A DNA stretch of 6,136 nucleotides, taken from NCBI GenBank assembly GCA_017860555.1, contig JAGDMJ010000219.1, positions 1 through 6,136 of the forward strand, read 5' to 3'. The position numbers were made by a program, and so were the translations under genes. The first letter of the stretch is position 1; each line of letters opens with the position of its first letter. Of the stretch, positions 1 through 6,136 are shown in pieces. Below the pieces are notes generated by a model, which worked only from the letters and a program-made list of their open reading frames with translations, was not told the origin of the DNA and did not search any database. Origin of the DNA: Bacteroidota bacterium. Its GTDB lineage: Bacteria > Bacteroidota > Ignavibacteria > UBA10030 > UBA6906.

Positions 1-478
1 AGTGGAGGCAGACGTGTCCGAATCAAACATCACTCGGGTCAGGCTTGGACAGCCCTGCGAGATCGTGCTTGATGCCTACCCGGACGTACGGTACCCCGGA
101 GTTGTGCACAAGATCGTTCCGACGGCGGATCGGGCAAAGGCAACCGTCATGACGAAAGTCGTTTTCCGGGAGCTCGACGAGCGCGTGCTCCCGGAAATGA
201 GCGCCAAAGTGACGTTTCTCTCCGGGGATTCCGCCGCATCCAAGGTAGGCAGCCCGCCTCTCCTCGTAGTCCCGACCTCATCGGTCGTGCAGAGAACGGG
301 CAACCCCGTGGTCCTTCTTGTCCGGGACGGCAAAGCGACAGAAGCCCCTGTCCGCACCGGGCGCACGATCGGAAACCGCACAGAGATCCTGGAGGGCGTG
401 TCCCGGGGTGACCAACTCGTCCTGAACCCGACCCCGGAAATTGTCACAGGGACCAACGTTACGCCGCGCTCGAAGTGA
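1..478 (+). CDS. RND/MacA-type periplasmic adaptor (membrane-fusion protein), 3' part only
   Basis: This is the C-terminal part of a HlyD/MacA-family adaptor, the periplasmic subunit that links an inner-membrane ABC exporter to downstream partners. The frame is open at the left edge, so the true start lies outside the window; the GTG at base 2 is internal. Numbering from that codon, residues 1-75 match the beta-barrel domain: an ADVSE-type opening, GQPCEIVLDAYPD, a GVVHKIVP strand, and PEMSAKVTF, the usual 'lPgMsa.V' ending. Residues 85-150 match the membrane-proximal domain, with VVPTSSVV, a variable loop, then RTG, EILEGVSRGDQLVLNP. The alpha-hairpin, lipoyl domain and signal or anchor sequence must lie upstream. 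It stops 44 bp before the ATPase gene on the same strand, which fits a MacA-MacB style operon. The family assignment is strong; the substrate is unknown. Confidence 0.88.
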   Translation, partial: VEADVSESNITRVRLGQPCEIVLDAYPDVRYPGVVHKIVPTADRAKATVMTKVVFRELDERVLPEMSAKVTFLSGDSAASKVGSPPLLVVPTSSVVQRTGNPVVLLVRDGKATEAPVRTGRTIGNRTEILEGVSRGDQLVLNPTPEIVTGTNVTPRSK

Positions 479-510
479 ACGATGTCCGTCGTCCGATTCT
501 CACGAACATG

Positions 511-516
511 GGAGAA
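511..516 (+). promoter_or_regulatory. Shine-Dalgarno site deciding the ATPase start
   Basis: GGAGAA lies 6 bases before the ATG at 523. A longer in-frame reading could begin at the GTG at 475, which overlaps the TGA of the adaptor gene, but no purine-rich site precedes that codon. The extra 16 residues also fall outside the conserved ABC domain. This favours 523 as the main start. Confidence 0.6.
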
Positions 517-522
517 CCCCAT

Positions 523-1212
523 ATGCAGGCAGCCGATGGCCAACCGATGATCCAAATCAGCAACGTGTCGAAATCCTACAGGCGGGACAGGATCACGATT
601 CCTGTCCTGTCAAATATCTCCCTGACAGTCCCGGGTGGTGAGTTCCTTGCGCTTATGGGCCCGTCCGGCTCCGGCAAGACCACGCTGCTCAACCTGATCG
701 CCGGGATCGACAAACCGGACAGCGGGGATGTCGTCGTGAACGGGACTTCCATCGGCTCGCTCGGCGAGTCGGCCCTTGCCCGCTGGCGATCAACCCACGT
801 TGGGTTCATCTTCCAGTTCTACAACCTGCTGCCGGTCCTCACGGCGTACGAAAACGTAGAGCTCCCTCTCCTTCTCACCAGCCTCTCCAAAAAAGAGAAG
901 CGCGACCACGTCACGGCGGCTCTCACGCTGGTCGGACTCGGAGACAGGATGAAGCACTATCCCAAGCAGCTCTCAGGGGGCCAGGAGCAGCGTGTGGCGA
1001 TCGCGCGCGCAATCGTAACCGATCCTACCGTGCTTGTGGCCGACGAGCCGACGGGTGATCTTGATAAGATATCGGCGTCCGAAGTCATGACGCTGCTTGA
1101 AACGCTAAACAAGGAGTATGGGAAAACGATCGTCATGGTCACGCATGACCCGCGCGCGGCGGAGAAAGCGCACAAAGTGATGCACCTCGACAAGGGAGAG
1201 TTGACATCATGA
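523..1212 (+). CDS. MacB/LolD-type ABC transporter ATP-binding protein
   Basis: This cytoplasmic ATPase hydrolyses ATP to drive the MacB/FtsX-type permeases encoded next to it. At 229 residues it has the length of stand-alone LolD/MacB-type subunits. All ABC landmarks are present: Walker A GPSGSGKT at 46-53, Q-loop Gln98 in FIFQFYNLLP, signature LSGGQEQR at 150-157, Walker B VLVADEP at 170-176, a D-loop with GDLD at 178-181, and the switch His208 in MVTHD. The FQFYNLLP-LTAYENVELPL stretch at 97-116 is typical of the LolD/MacB subfamily. ATG 523 was chosen for its Shine-Dalgarno site; GTG 475 is the alternative. The stop overlaps the next start as ATGA, suggesting translational coupling to the first permease. 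The signature has Glu where Gln is more usual (LSGGQQQR), a mild variant not expected to abolish activity. The family is certain, the exported substrate is not. Confidence 0.95.
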   Translation: MQAADGQPMIQISNVSKSYRRDRITIPVLSNISLTVPGGEFLALMGPSGSGKTTLLNLIAGIDKPDSGDVVVNGTSIGSLGESALARWRSTHVGFIFQFYNLLPVLTAYENVELPLLLTSLSKKEKRDHVTAALTLVGLGDRMKHYPKQLSGGQEQRVAIARAIVTDPTVLVADEPTGDLDKISASEVMTLLETLNKEYGKTIVMVTHDPRAAEKAHKVMHLDKGELTS

Positions 1213-2369
1213 GAGTCATGAAACTGATCATCAAGAACATGCTGCGCCATAAGCTGCGCACGTTCCTGACGGTTGTCGGGATCGCGATCGCAGTCATGGC
1301 GTTCGGGCTGATCCGCACAGTCATCACCGCGTGGTATGCGGGGGTCGAGGCGTCGGCGGCAAACAGATTGATCACCCGTCACGCGGTCTCGTTCATTTTC
1401 CCTCTCCCGCTGGCGTACGAAAGCCGGATCGAGAAAGTCCCCGGGATCAACCTGGTGACATACGCAAACTGGTTCGGCGGCGTCTACATCGACAAGAACC
1501 AGTTCTTCGCGCGCATTGCCGTGGATGCGGAGCACTACTTTGATGTGTACCCCGAACTCATTGTCCCACAGGATCAACTCGCCACCTTCAAACGGGAACG
1601 GAACGCCTGCATTATCGGGAGCCAGATCGCCGAGCGTTACAACCTCAAGATCGGCGACATCATACCGATCGAAGGCGACATTTATCCAGGCCGGTGGGAA
1701 TTCGTCGTACGTGGCATCTACAAGCCGCGCGACAAAGGAACCGATCCTTCCAATATGATCTTTCACTGGCAGTATCTCGAGGAGAGGATGAAAGAGGAAG
1801 CGCCGGTGCGCTCGGGGCAGGTGGGCTGGTATGTCATTAAGATCAACAATCCCGCGGAAGATGCACAGGTGTCCCGGCAGGTGGACGATCTCTTCGCCAA
1901 TTCGCCCGCAGAGACAAAGACCGAAACCGAGAAGGCGTTCCAGCAGGGGTTCATGGCCTCCGCCGGAGCCATCATTACCGCGATCAACCTCATCTCGTTC
2001 ATCGTCATCGGCATCATCATGCTGGTGCTCGGGAACACCATGATCATGGCTGCGCGCGAGCGGGTCCGCGAGTACGCGGTGCTAAAGACCCTGGGCTTCT
2101 CCACGTGGCATCTTGTGGGACTCATCGCCGGCGAATCCCTTGCGATCTCCACGCTCGGAGGAGCCATCGGCCTCGCGGTGACATTTCCCCTGACGGCGGC
2201 ATTCGCGGAAGCCCTGCCGAAAGGATGGTTCCCGGTCTTCAATGTGGAGCCCATCACCATCGTCCTGGCCGGAAGCGCCGCCATCCTGGTCGGTGTGATC
2301 GCATCCGTGTTCCCCATTCAGCGCGCACTCGGGACCAGCATTGTGGAAGGGCTCCGCCAGGCCGGATAA
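1209..2369 (+). CDS. MacB/FtsX-fold ABC transporter permease (first of two)
   Basis: This inner-membrane permease of 386 residues has the MacB/LolC/E layout. A cytoplasmic amphipathic start (KLIIKNMLRHKLRTF) leads into TM1 at about 18-38. A large periplasmic domain follows at about 40-250, then three helices at about 252-278, 301-333 and 347-370. The cytosolic stretch after TM2, RERVREYAVLKTLGFS (283-298), is the conserved FtsX-domain coupling region that contacts the ATPase. The periplasmic part contains IIGSQIAERYNLKIGDIIPI (135-154) and a VRGIYKP strand, typical of the MacB periplasmic core domain. ATG 1209 overlaps the ATPase stop (ATGA) and has GGGAGAG at 1194-1200, eight bases upstream; ATG 1218 is a second possibility. 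With no fused ATPase domain it must use the separate upstream ATPase. It probably pairs with the next permease as a heterodimer, which is inferred from gene order. Confidence 0.93.
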   Translation: MRVMKLIIKNMLRHKLRTFLTVVGIAIAVMAFGLIRTVITAWYAGVEASAANRLITRHAVSFIFPLPLAYESRIEKVPGINLVTYANWFGGVYIDKNQFFARIAVDAEHYFDVYPELIVPQDQLATFKRERNACIIGSQIAERYNLKIGDIIPIEGDIYPGRWEFVVRGIYKPRDKGTDPSNMIFHWQYLEERMKEEAPVRSGQVGWYVIKINNPAEDAQVSRQVDDLFANSPAETKTETEKAFQQGFMASAGAIITAINLISFIVIGIIMLVLGNTMIMAARERVREYAVLKTLGFSTWHLVGLIAGESLAISTLGGAIGLAVTFPLTAAFAEALPKGWFPVFNVEPITIVLAGSAAILVGVIASVFPIQRALGTSIVEGLRQAG

Positions 2370-2408
2370 GAACGAACGCATCGGAGAATACACGAGGACC
2401 ACGAACAC

Positions 2409-3578
2409 ATGAAGATCCCGCTGAAATACTCGCTCCGCAGCCTCTGGACGCGGCGGCTGACCACGGTCCTGACCATGATCGGTATCGCACTCGTGGTGTT
2501 CGTCTTCGCCGCGGTGCTCATGATGGCACACGGCCTTCAAAAGACGCTGGTCGCAACCGGTTCGGACGACAACATGATCGTTCTGCGCAAGTCCGCAAGC
2601 GGTGAGATTACCAGCATCATCGGCCGCGAGGAAGCCGCCATCATCACGTCCCTGCCGCAAGTCGCCCGCCTTCCCGACGGGAAAGCGCTGGCATCGGGAG
2701 AAGTCGTGGTGATCGTCAACCTTCAATATGTCGGTACCGAGGGGTACGCGAACATCATGGTCCGCGGCGTCTCTCCTGAAGCCTCCCTGTTGCGCCCCCA
2801 GGCCCGGCTGACCAGCGGAAGGCTATTCCGTTTCGGCTCACGCGAGGTGATCGTGGGCAGTTCGGTAGCCCGTCGGTTCCAAGGAGCAGGGCTCGGGGAG
2901 CGGATCAAGTTCGGCGGGGATCTGTGGGAGATCGTTGGAATATTCGATACGGAAGGGAGCGGCTTTGACTCGGAGATCTGGGGAGACGGGGACCAGCTCG
3001 GACAAGCTTTCGAACGGAGTGTGTTTTCCACCGTGACGGTTCGGCTCACCTCCGCGGCGCAGCGCCAGGAGTTCCTCACCGCGTTCGAGGCCGACAGGAG
3101 ACTGCAGACCCTGGAGGCAAAGCCAGAGAAGCAATTCTACGAAGAACAGTCCGAGCTCATGGCCATGTTCATCCGCATCCTGGGGATCGCCATTACCGTG
3201 ATCTTCAGCGTCGGGGCAATCATCGGCGCCATGATCACCATGTACGCCGCGGTCTCCAACAGAACCGTGGAGATCGGCACGCTTCGCTCTCTCGGGTTCC
3301 GGCGCCGTAGCGTCCTGAGTGCGTTTCTGGTGGAGTCATTCCTGCTCTCCATGCTCGGCGGGTTGGCCGGCCTTCTGCTGGCGTCCATTCTCCAGTTCTT
3401 CTCGGTCTCGATGATCAACTTCGCCTCATTCTCGGAGATTGCGTTCAGCTTCGCGCTTTCTCCGGAGATCATTCTCATGTCACTCCTGTTTGCGGTGATC
3501 ATGGGCATTGTGGGCGGATTTCTCCCTGCAGTGAGAGCGGCCCGGCTGGACATCCTGAGCGCGCTCAGGGCGGCCTAA
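2409..3578 (+). CDS. MacB/FtsX-fold ABC transporter permease (second of two)
   Basis: This second inner-membrane permease of 389 residues has the same topology as its neighbour but a clearly different sequence. TM1 is at about 18-41 after the start IPLKYSLRSLWTRRLTTVLTMIGIALVV. A periplasmic domain spans about 42-250, followed by helices at about 253-279, 302-333 and 352-375. The FtsX coupling segment is SNRTVEIGTLRSLGFRRR at 283-300. The periplasmic core shows VRGVSPEA (118-125), GREVIVG-type text (SREVIVGSSVARRF, 144-157), and LWEIVGIFDTEGSGFDSEIW (172-191), all characteristic of MacB_PCD domains. The protein ends in VRAARLDILSALRAA, the usual 'p..rA..l.p..ALR' tail of the family. GAGG at 2394-2397 lies upstream of ATG 2409. 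It follows the first permease by 39 bp and is the last gene of the operon, convergent with the next gene. Partner and substrate are inferred or unknown. Confidence 0.93.
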   Translation: MKIPLKYSLRSLWTRRLTTVLTMIGIALVVFVFAAVLMMAHGLQKTLVATGSDDNMIVLRKSASGEITSIIGREEAAIITSLPQVARLPDGKALASGEVVVIVNLQYVGTEGYANIMVRGVSPEASLLRPQARLTSGRLFRFGSREVIVGSSVARRFQGAGLGERIKFGGDLWEIVGIFDTEGSGFDSEIWGDGDQLGQAFERSVFSTVTVRLTSAAQRQEFLTAFEADRRLQTLEAKPEKQFYEEQSELMAMFIRILGIAITVIFSVGAIIGAMITMYAAVSNRTVEIGTLRSLGFRRRSVLSAFLVESFLLSMLGGLAGLLLASILQFFSVSMINFASFSEIAFSFALSPEIILMSLLFAVIMGIVGGFLPAVRAARLDILSALRAA

Positions 3579-3600
3579 ACGACTGCACAGGGTTGGATCG

Positions 3601-3630
3601 CCTTGGGCCGGCCCTATTACCGGGCCGAGG
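3601..3630. terminator. Possible hairpin between convergent genes
   Basis: The 38-bp gap between the convergent second permease and the DUF2461 gene runs into a GC-rich inverted repeat. CCTTGGGCCGG can fold on CCGGGCCGAGG with one mismatch and one wobble; a shorter perfect alternative is CGGCCC (3609-3614) with GGGCCG (3622-3627). The fold includes the TAA of the minus-strand gene in its loop. No good T-run follows on either strand (TTGT only on +), so this is a weak candidate for a bidirectional terminator. Confidence 0.3.
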
Positions 3631-4333
3631 TTGTCCTCATGAGCCAGCGGACGAACGGCATCGCGTCACGAAATACCTGGGCCACCGTGTCCGCAAATCC
3701 CGGCCGCAGGCACGGCTCATGCCCGGATTCCATCCCGACATAGAACTGCTTGTGTCGGAGGAACCCGATCATTGCATGGTCCTTCGGGTAACCAAGAGGC
3801 GCCTTCTGCAGCTTCTCTCCCATGACTTCCCCAAATGTGCGCTTGAAGGCGCGATTCCGAACGATGTCGAGAAACTCATCCGGGTTGTCCGCGATCGAGC
3901 GGCGGATCGCTTTGAGCTGATCTCCGCTCGGCATGTAAAGCCCGCCGCCGGTAAAGATCGCCCCCGGCTCGATGCCAAGGTAGAGGCCGGGTGTTTCGGT
4001 CGGGCTCTTCTTTCCACGGAAGTCAAAACTCGCCGCGATGTTGGTCTTGTACGGCGCTTTGTTCTTGCTGAAACGCACGTCGCGGTAGATCCGGAAGATC
4101 GACTTGCGTGCATTGAACAAGATTTCGGGGGCATCGTCGGCAAGCTTCCGCGCGAGTGACGCGATAAGACACTGCATCGGAAATTTCACCAACTGCTCAT
4201 ACTCTTCCTTGTGCTTCTGGAACCATGGACGGTTGTTGTTCCTCTTCAGCTTCTGAAGGAACGAAATGCCCTCCTTGGGGAATCCTTCAAACGGCGGGAA
4301 GAGTTCGTCTCCGGTGGGTGGCCCGCTGAGCAT
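3617..4333 (-). CDS. DUF2461 family (TIGR02453-type) protein
   Basis: This 238-residue soluble protein belongs to the DUF2461 family, whose biochemical role is not established. Visible family hallmarks are PFEGFPKEGISFLQKLKRNNNRPWFQKHKEEYE (14-46), RIYRDVRFSKNKAPYKTN (81-98), GLYLGIEPG (116-124), GGGLYMPSGDQL (129-140), and a late KAPLGYPKDH-LRHKQFY segment (177-198). The N-terminal half is rich in Lys and Arg, and no signal peptide or membrane helix is seen, so it is probably cytoplasmic. The frame stays open another 156 codons upstream, but that stretch is antisense to the next gene and unlike the family. ATG 4333 starts just before the conserved region and has AGGAG eight bases upstream, which decides the start. 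It stands alone on the minus strand, convergent with the transporter operon and divergent from the glycosyltransferase gene. The family call is confident; the function is unknown. Confidence 0.88.
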   Translation of the reverse strand: MLSGPPTGDELFPPFEGFPKEGISFLQKLKRNNNRPWFQKHKEEYEQLVKFPMQCLIASLARKLADDAPEILFNARKSIFRIYRDVRFSKNKAPYKTNIAASFDFRGKKSPTETPGLYLGIEPGAIFTGGGLYMPSGDQLKAIRRSIADNPDEFLDIVRNRAFKRTFGEVMGEKLQKAPLGYPKDHAMIGFLRHKQFYVGMESGHEPCLRPGFADTVAQVFRDAMPFVRWLMRTTSAR

Positions 4334-4341
4334 GGCTGCGT

Positions 4342-4346
4342 CTCCT
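4342..4346 (-). promoter_or_regulatory. Shine-Dalgarno site of the DUF2461 gene
   Basis: AGGAG on the minus strand lies eight bases before the ATG at 4333. It lies inside the 21-bp gap between the two divergent start codons. It identifies the short start over the 156-codon open extension that runs antisense through the glycosyltransferase gene. Confidence 0.65.
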
Positions 4347-4354
4347 GAATATTG

Positions 4355-5710
4355 ATGAGTTTGACAAATCAAATGTCCCTGATATCGAACAAAGTGCGCT
4401 CGGCCATTGAATACGCGGAATCGTCGCCCTTGTTTCCTTTGATCATTGTTGCGGCGGCGATGCTGATGGCGACCGCCTGCTCCTTCCTGATCTACCCTGA
4501 AGTGGCAGGACCGTTGAACAACAAGATCACCACGGACCGTTATGACGAGTTGGGGCTCGCGCTCCATCGCTACGGCACACTGTCGTTCTATCCCGACCCA
4601 CAGCCAACGGTCCTCCGCGCTCCCCTCTACCCTGCGCTCCTGGCAGCCGTCTTCGCCCTCGGGGAACGGTTGGCCCCGCACAGCGTTCAACTGGTCCAGG
4701 CGCTTCTGCACGGGCTTACATGTCTCATGGCTTATCACATCGGGCGGAGGCTCGGAGGACCGGGCCGGGCAACGTTCGTCGCGTTGGTCTGCGCCATCCA
4801 TCCGTATCTGCTCTGGTACACCGGACGCATGGTCATTGAGACCGTTTCCATCCTTCTCTTCACGCTGATTGTCTTTTGTCTGCTTCGCCTGCTCTCCCGA
4901 CCCACGATCTTCAGAGCCTTTGTCACCGGTCTCGCCGTCGGCGCGGGCGTTTTGTGTAAATCTACGTACCTCCCGTTCGTCTTATTAATTCCCATCCTCC
5001 TCTCCGTTTCCCGGCCTCGGCGGATTCCGCCCCTGCTCGCCTCGATCGTCTTCGTTGTCTCTCTGGCGACCATCGCCCCCTGGGTTGTCCGGAACCACGA
5101 AGTAAGCGGACGCTGGGGGATCGTGCAGGCTCTGACAGGGTACAACTTTTACGTCGGAGACAGATTCATTGAAAGGTATGCCGATTCCCCGCTCAGTTAT
5201 GCGAGGATCATTGCCGCGACCGATTTCTCAGCGATGGACGATGGGCTCCCTGAAGAGTTCACGCGTATTGGAGGCGCACGACGGGAGGTGCTGCAGGACG
5301 AATGGCTGCTTTCCCGCAGTCTGGACCGATACGTGAGAGATCCGGGTTTCCTGGCCGCCAAATTGGCCGCCAACGCAGTGATGTTTTGGACATTGGGGAG
5401 CACACCATTCGTGAGCATTCTTACCATGGCCATGCAACTGCCGTTGCTCTTCTTCAGCGCGCGCTCTGCCGCAAGACGGATGAAGCGAGACGGAATGCTG
5501 TCCCCGCACTGCATTCCAATCTGGCTCATGGTAGTGTACTTTGTGATTCATTTGCCTGTCTATGCGCTGGCACGGTTTAGTGTAGTTTTCGTGCCAACGA
5601 TGATCGCCTATGCGCTTCTGCCGGATGCTGCTTCCGATGGTGAGGTTGAACCCTCGCCAACCAGGAAAGACCGAAAAGGCAGGAGCGGCCCCCCTCGCTC
5701 CCGTGCCTGA
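4355..5710 (+). CDS. GT-C fold membrane glycosyltransferase (PMT_2/ArnT-like, GT39-type)
   Basis: This polytopic inner-membrane protein of 451 residues probably transfers a sugar from a polyprenyl-phosphate donor to a periplasmic-side acceptor, as GT-C enzymes do. TM1 is at about 27-47. The first external loop holds DRYDELGLALHRYGTLSF (61-78), with Asp61 placed like the catalytic Asp of PMT/ArnT proteins. RAPLYPALLA (88-97) is the 'R.PlyP' motif of the family. Further helices lie at about 112-130, 137-180, 187-217 and 226-246, with APWVVRN at 241-247 closing that block. A soluble stretch (about 248-330, GYNFYVGD) and C-terminal helices at 332-368 and 387-422 follow, including the ARFSVVFVPTMIAYA motif. 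The tail after 424 is hydrophilic and strongly basic. No Shine-Dalgarno site marks the start: ATG 4355 is preferred, with TTG 4352 and ATG 4373 as alternatives. The superfamily call is firm; donor and acceptor are unknown. Confidence 0.85.
   Translation: MSLTNQMSLISNKVRSAIEYAESSPLFPLIIVAAAMLMATACSFLIYPEVAGPLNNKITTDRYDELGLALHRYGTLSFYPDPQPTVLRAPLYPALLAAVFALGERLAPHSVQLVQALLHGLTCLMAYHIGRRLGGPGRATFVALVCAIHPYLLWYTGRMVIETVSILLFTLIVFCLLRLLSRPTIFRAFVTGLAVGAGVLCKSTYLPFVLLIPILLSVSRPRRIPPLLASIVFVVSLATIAPWVVRNHEVSGRWGIVQALTGYNFYVGDRFIERYADSPLSYARIIAATDFSAMDDGLPEEFTRIGGARREVLQDEWLLSRSLDRYVRDPGFLAAKLAANAVMFWTLGSTPFVSILTMAMQLPLLFFSARSAARRMKRDGMLSPHCIPIWLMVVYFVIHLPVYALARFSVVFVPTMIAYALLPDAASDGEVEPSPTRKDRKGRSGPPRSRA
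4360..4373. repeat. Small inverted repeat at the divergent start region
   Basis: TTTGACAAATCAAA has perfect 5-bp arms (TTTGA/TCAAA) around a 4-bp centre. It sits just inside the glycosyltransferase reading frame, about 27 bp upstream of the DUF2461 start. It could be an operator for one or both divergent genes, or chance in an AT-richer patch. No known binding site was recognised. Confidence 0.25.
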
Positions 5711-5747
5711 AGGTTGCCGGCAATCGGCTGGTCTCAGGATTCCCCCG

Positions 5748-6136
5748 TTATCTTTCATCCCCCTCCTCCAACAGGAGACTTCCCTGACGGTCGATCATGA
5801 AATGAGTCTGTCCTCCGCCCATGTCAATGAGGTTGCCGGTCTTTCCATGAAAGAACACCAACCGCAGGCGATCCCGGGTGAACCGCATCTGAACGAAGCC
5901 GGGAGCCGAGAACCCCTCATCGCGTGGCAACGGCAGCGCGGCAGTGTATTCTTGCGGTGGCGCGGGCAACTTCACTCGTGCTGCTTCTGAGCCGGCACCC
6001 GAGATGACCTGAATCCCCGGACAGGCGGAACAGCCGCGGGCCCGCAACCCTGTACCGAGCACTTGCAGGCTCCGATCATGGGCCGACACAACAGCCTGTA
6101 TCGTGACCGGCCCTGCCTGAAGGATTGCCGAGAGCG
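5748..6136 (-). CDS. C-terminal part of a probable calcineurin-like metallophosphoesterase, 5' end outside the window
   Basis: The frame is open from the right edge to the TAA at 5748, giving 128 visible residues. The GTG codon at 6089 is internal, because the in-frame text upstream of it (LSAILQAGPVTIQAV) reads smoothly into it. Visible elements are VVSAHDRSLQVL (15-26), CPGIQVISGAGSEA (38-51), and GFVQMRFTRDRLRLVFF-GKTGNLID (79-104). This order of an HD-containing strand, then a V-SGAGS strand, then a GF..l.f..d.L...f segment is that of the end of calcineurin-like metallophosphoesterases. They normally carry GH-x-H in the first element; here it reads AHDR, so one metal-ligand His appears replaced by Arg. 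No membrane helix is visible. It is convergent with the glycosyltransferase, with a 37-bp gap. The family assignment is tentative, since the catalytic N-terminal motifs are not in the window. Confidence 0.5.
   Translation of the reverse strand, partial: LSAILQAGPVTIQAVVSAHDRSLQVLGTGLRARGCSACPGIQVISGAGSEAARVKLPAPPQEYTAALPLPRDEGFSAPGFVQMRFTRDRLRLVFFHGKTGNLIDMGGGQTHFMIDRQGSLLLEEGDER

Noticed and set aside
957..1766. Long minus-strand open frame (269 codons) across the ATPase and first permease genes
   Set aside because: It is antisense to two genes with clear family motifs. Its translation is low-complexity, rich in Asp, Arg and Val, with no recognisable domain, as expected from codon bias in GC-rich DNA.
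2082..2726. Minus-strand open frame (214 codons) across the junction of the two permeases
   Set aside because: It is a shadow of the permease coding frames. The translation is rich in His, Asp and Gly with no domain, membrane helix or ribosome site that would support a real gene.
3593..4159. Plus-strand open frame (188 codons) opposite the DUF2461 gene
   Set aside because: It is the antisense shadow of a gene with several family motifs and has no recognisable product.
4361..4388. TTGACA (4361-4366) and TATCGA (4383-4388), 16 bp apart, as a rightward sigma-70 promoter
   Set aside because: It lies inside the glycosyltransferase frame. Using it would force a start at Met36, in the middle of the first membrane helix, and the -10 match is poor.
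4334..4801. 156-codon upstream extension of the DUF2461 frame
   Set aside because: The added residues do not resemble the family and lie antisense to the conserved N-terminal half of the glycosyltransferase. The AGGAG site and family boundary both place the start at 4333.
5714..5723. Palindrome TTGCCGGCAA between the convergent genes, considered as a terminator
   Set aside because: The palindrome leaves no loop, the alternative GCCG/CGGC stem is only 4 bp, and no T-run follows on either strand.
5610..5990. Plus-strand open frame (126 codons) bridging the end of the glycosyltransferase and the right-hand partial gene
   Set aside because: It overlaps the glycosyltransferase out of frame and then runs antisense to the better-supported partial gene. 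It has no domain-like sequence.

Overview
The window is an ordinary-looking, GC-rich bacterial chromosomal segment (roughly 60% GC by eye). It holds six protein genes packed tightly together and no RNA genes, mobile elements or CRISPR arrays. An RND/MacA-type periplasmic adaptor next to MacB/LolD-type ABC transporter genes points to a Gram-negative (diderm) organism. Nothing here fixes the phylum; an environmental or uncultured lineage is possible but is only a guess.

Left part (1-3578, + strand): four co-directional genes form one operon. They are the 3' end of a HlyD/MacA-like membrane-fusion protein, a MacB/LolD-type ATPase, and two different MacB/FtsX-fold permeases. ATPase and first permease overlap by ATGA, and the other gaps are 44 and 39 bp. 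Together they read as a tripartite ABC exporter or lipoprotein/lipid-handling machine. The ATPase energises a probable permease heterodimer in the inner membrane, and the adaptor couples it across the periplasm. An outer-membrane partner, if used, is not in the window, and the substrate cannot be read from the sequence.

Middle (3617-5710): a DUF2461 (TIGR02453-type) gene lies on the - strand, convergent with the transporter operon. It is divergent, with only 21 bp between the chosen starts, from a + strand GT-C fold membrane glycosyltransferase (PMT_2/ArnT-like). The glycosyltransferase probably moves a sugar from a polyprenyl-phosphate carrier onto an acceptor at the periplasmic face.

Right end (5748-6136, - strand): the 3' part of a gene that runs off the window. 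Its reading frame stays open to the last base. It resembles the C-terminal region of a calcineurin-like metallophosphoesterase, but with an Arg where the second His of the usual GH-x-H motif would be.

I see no convincing evidence of a new biological system. The points most worth a second look are the one-ATPase/two-permease arrangement, the very tight divergent start region with a small inverted repeat, and the altered motif in the right-hand partial gene.
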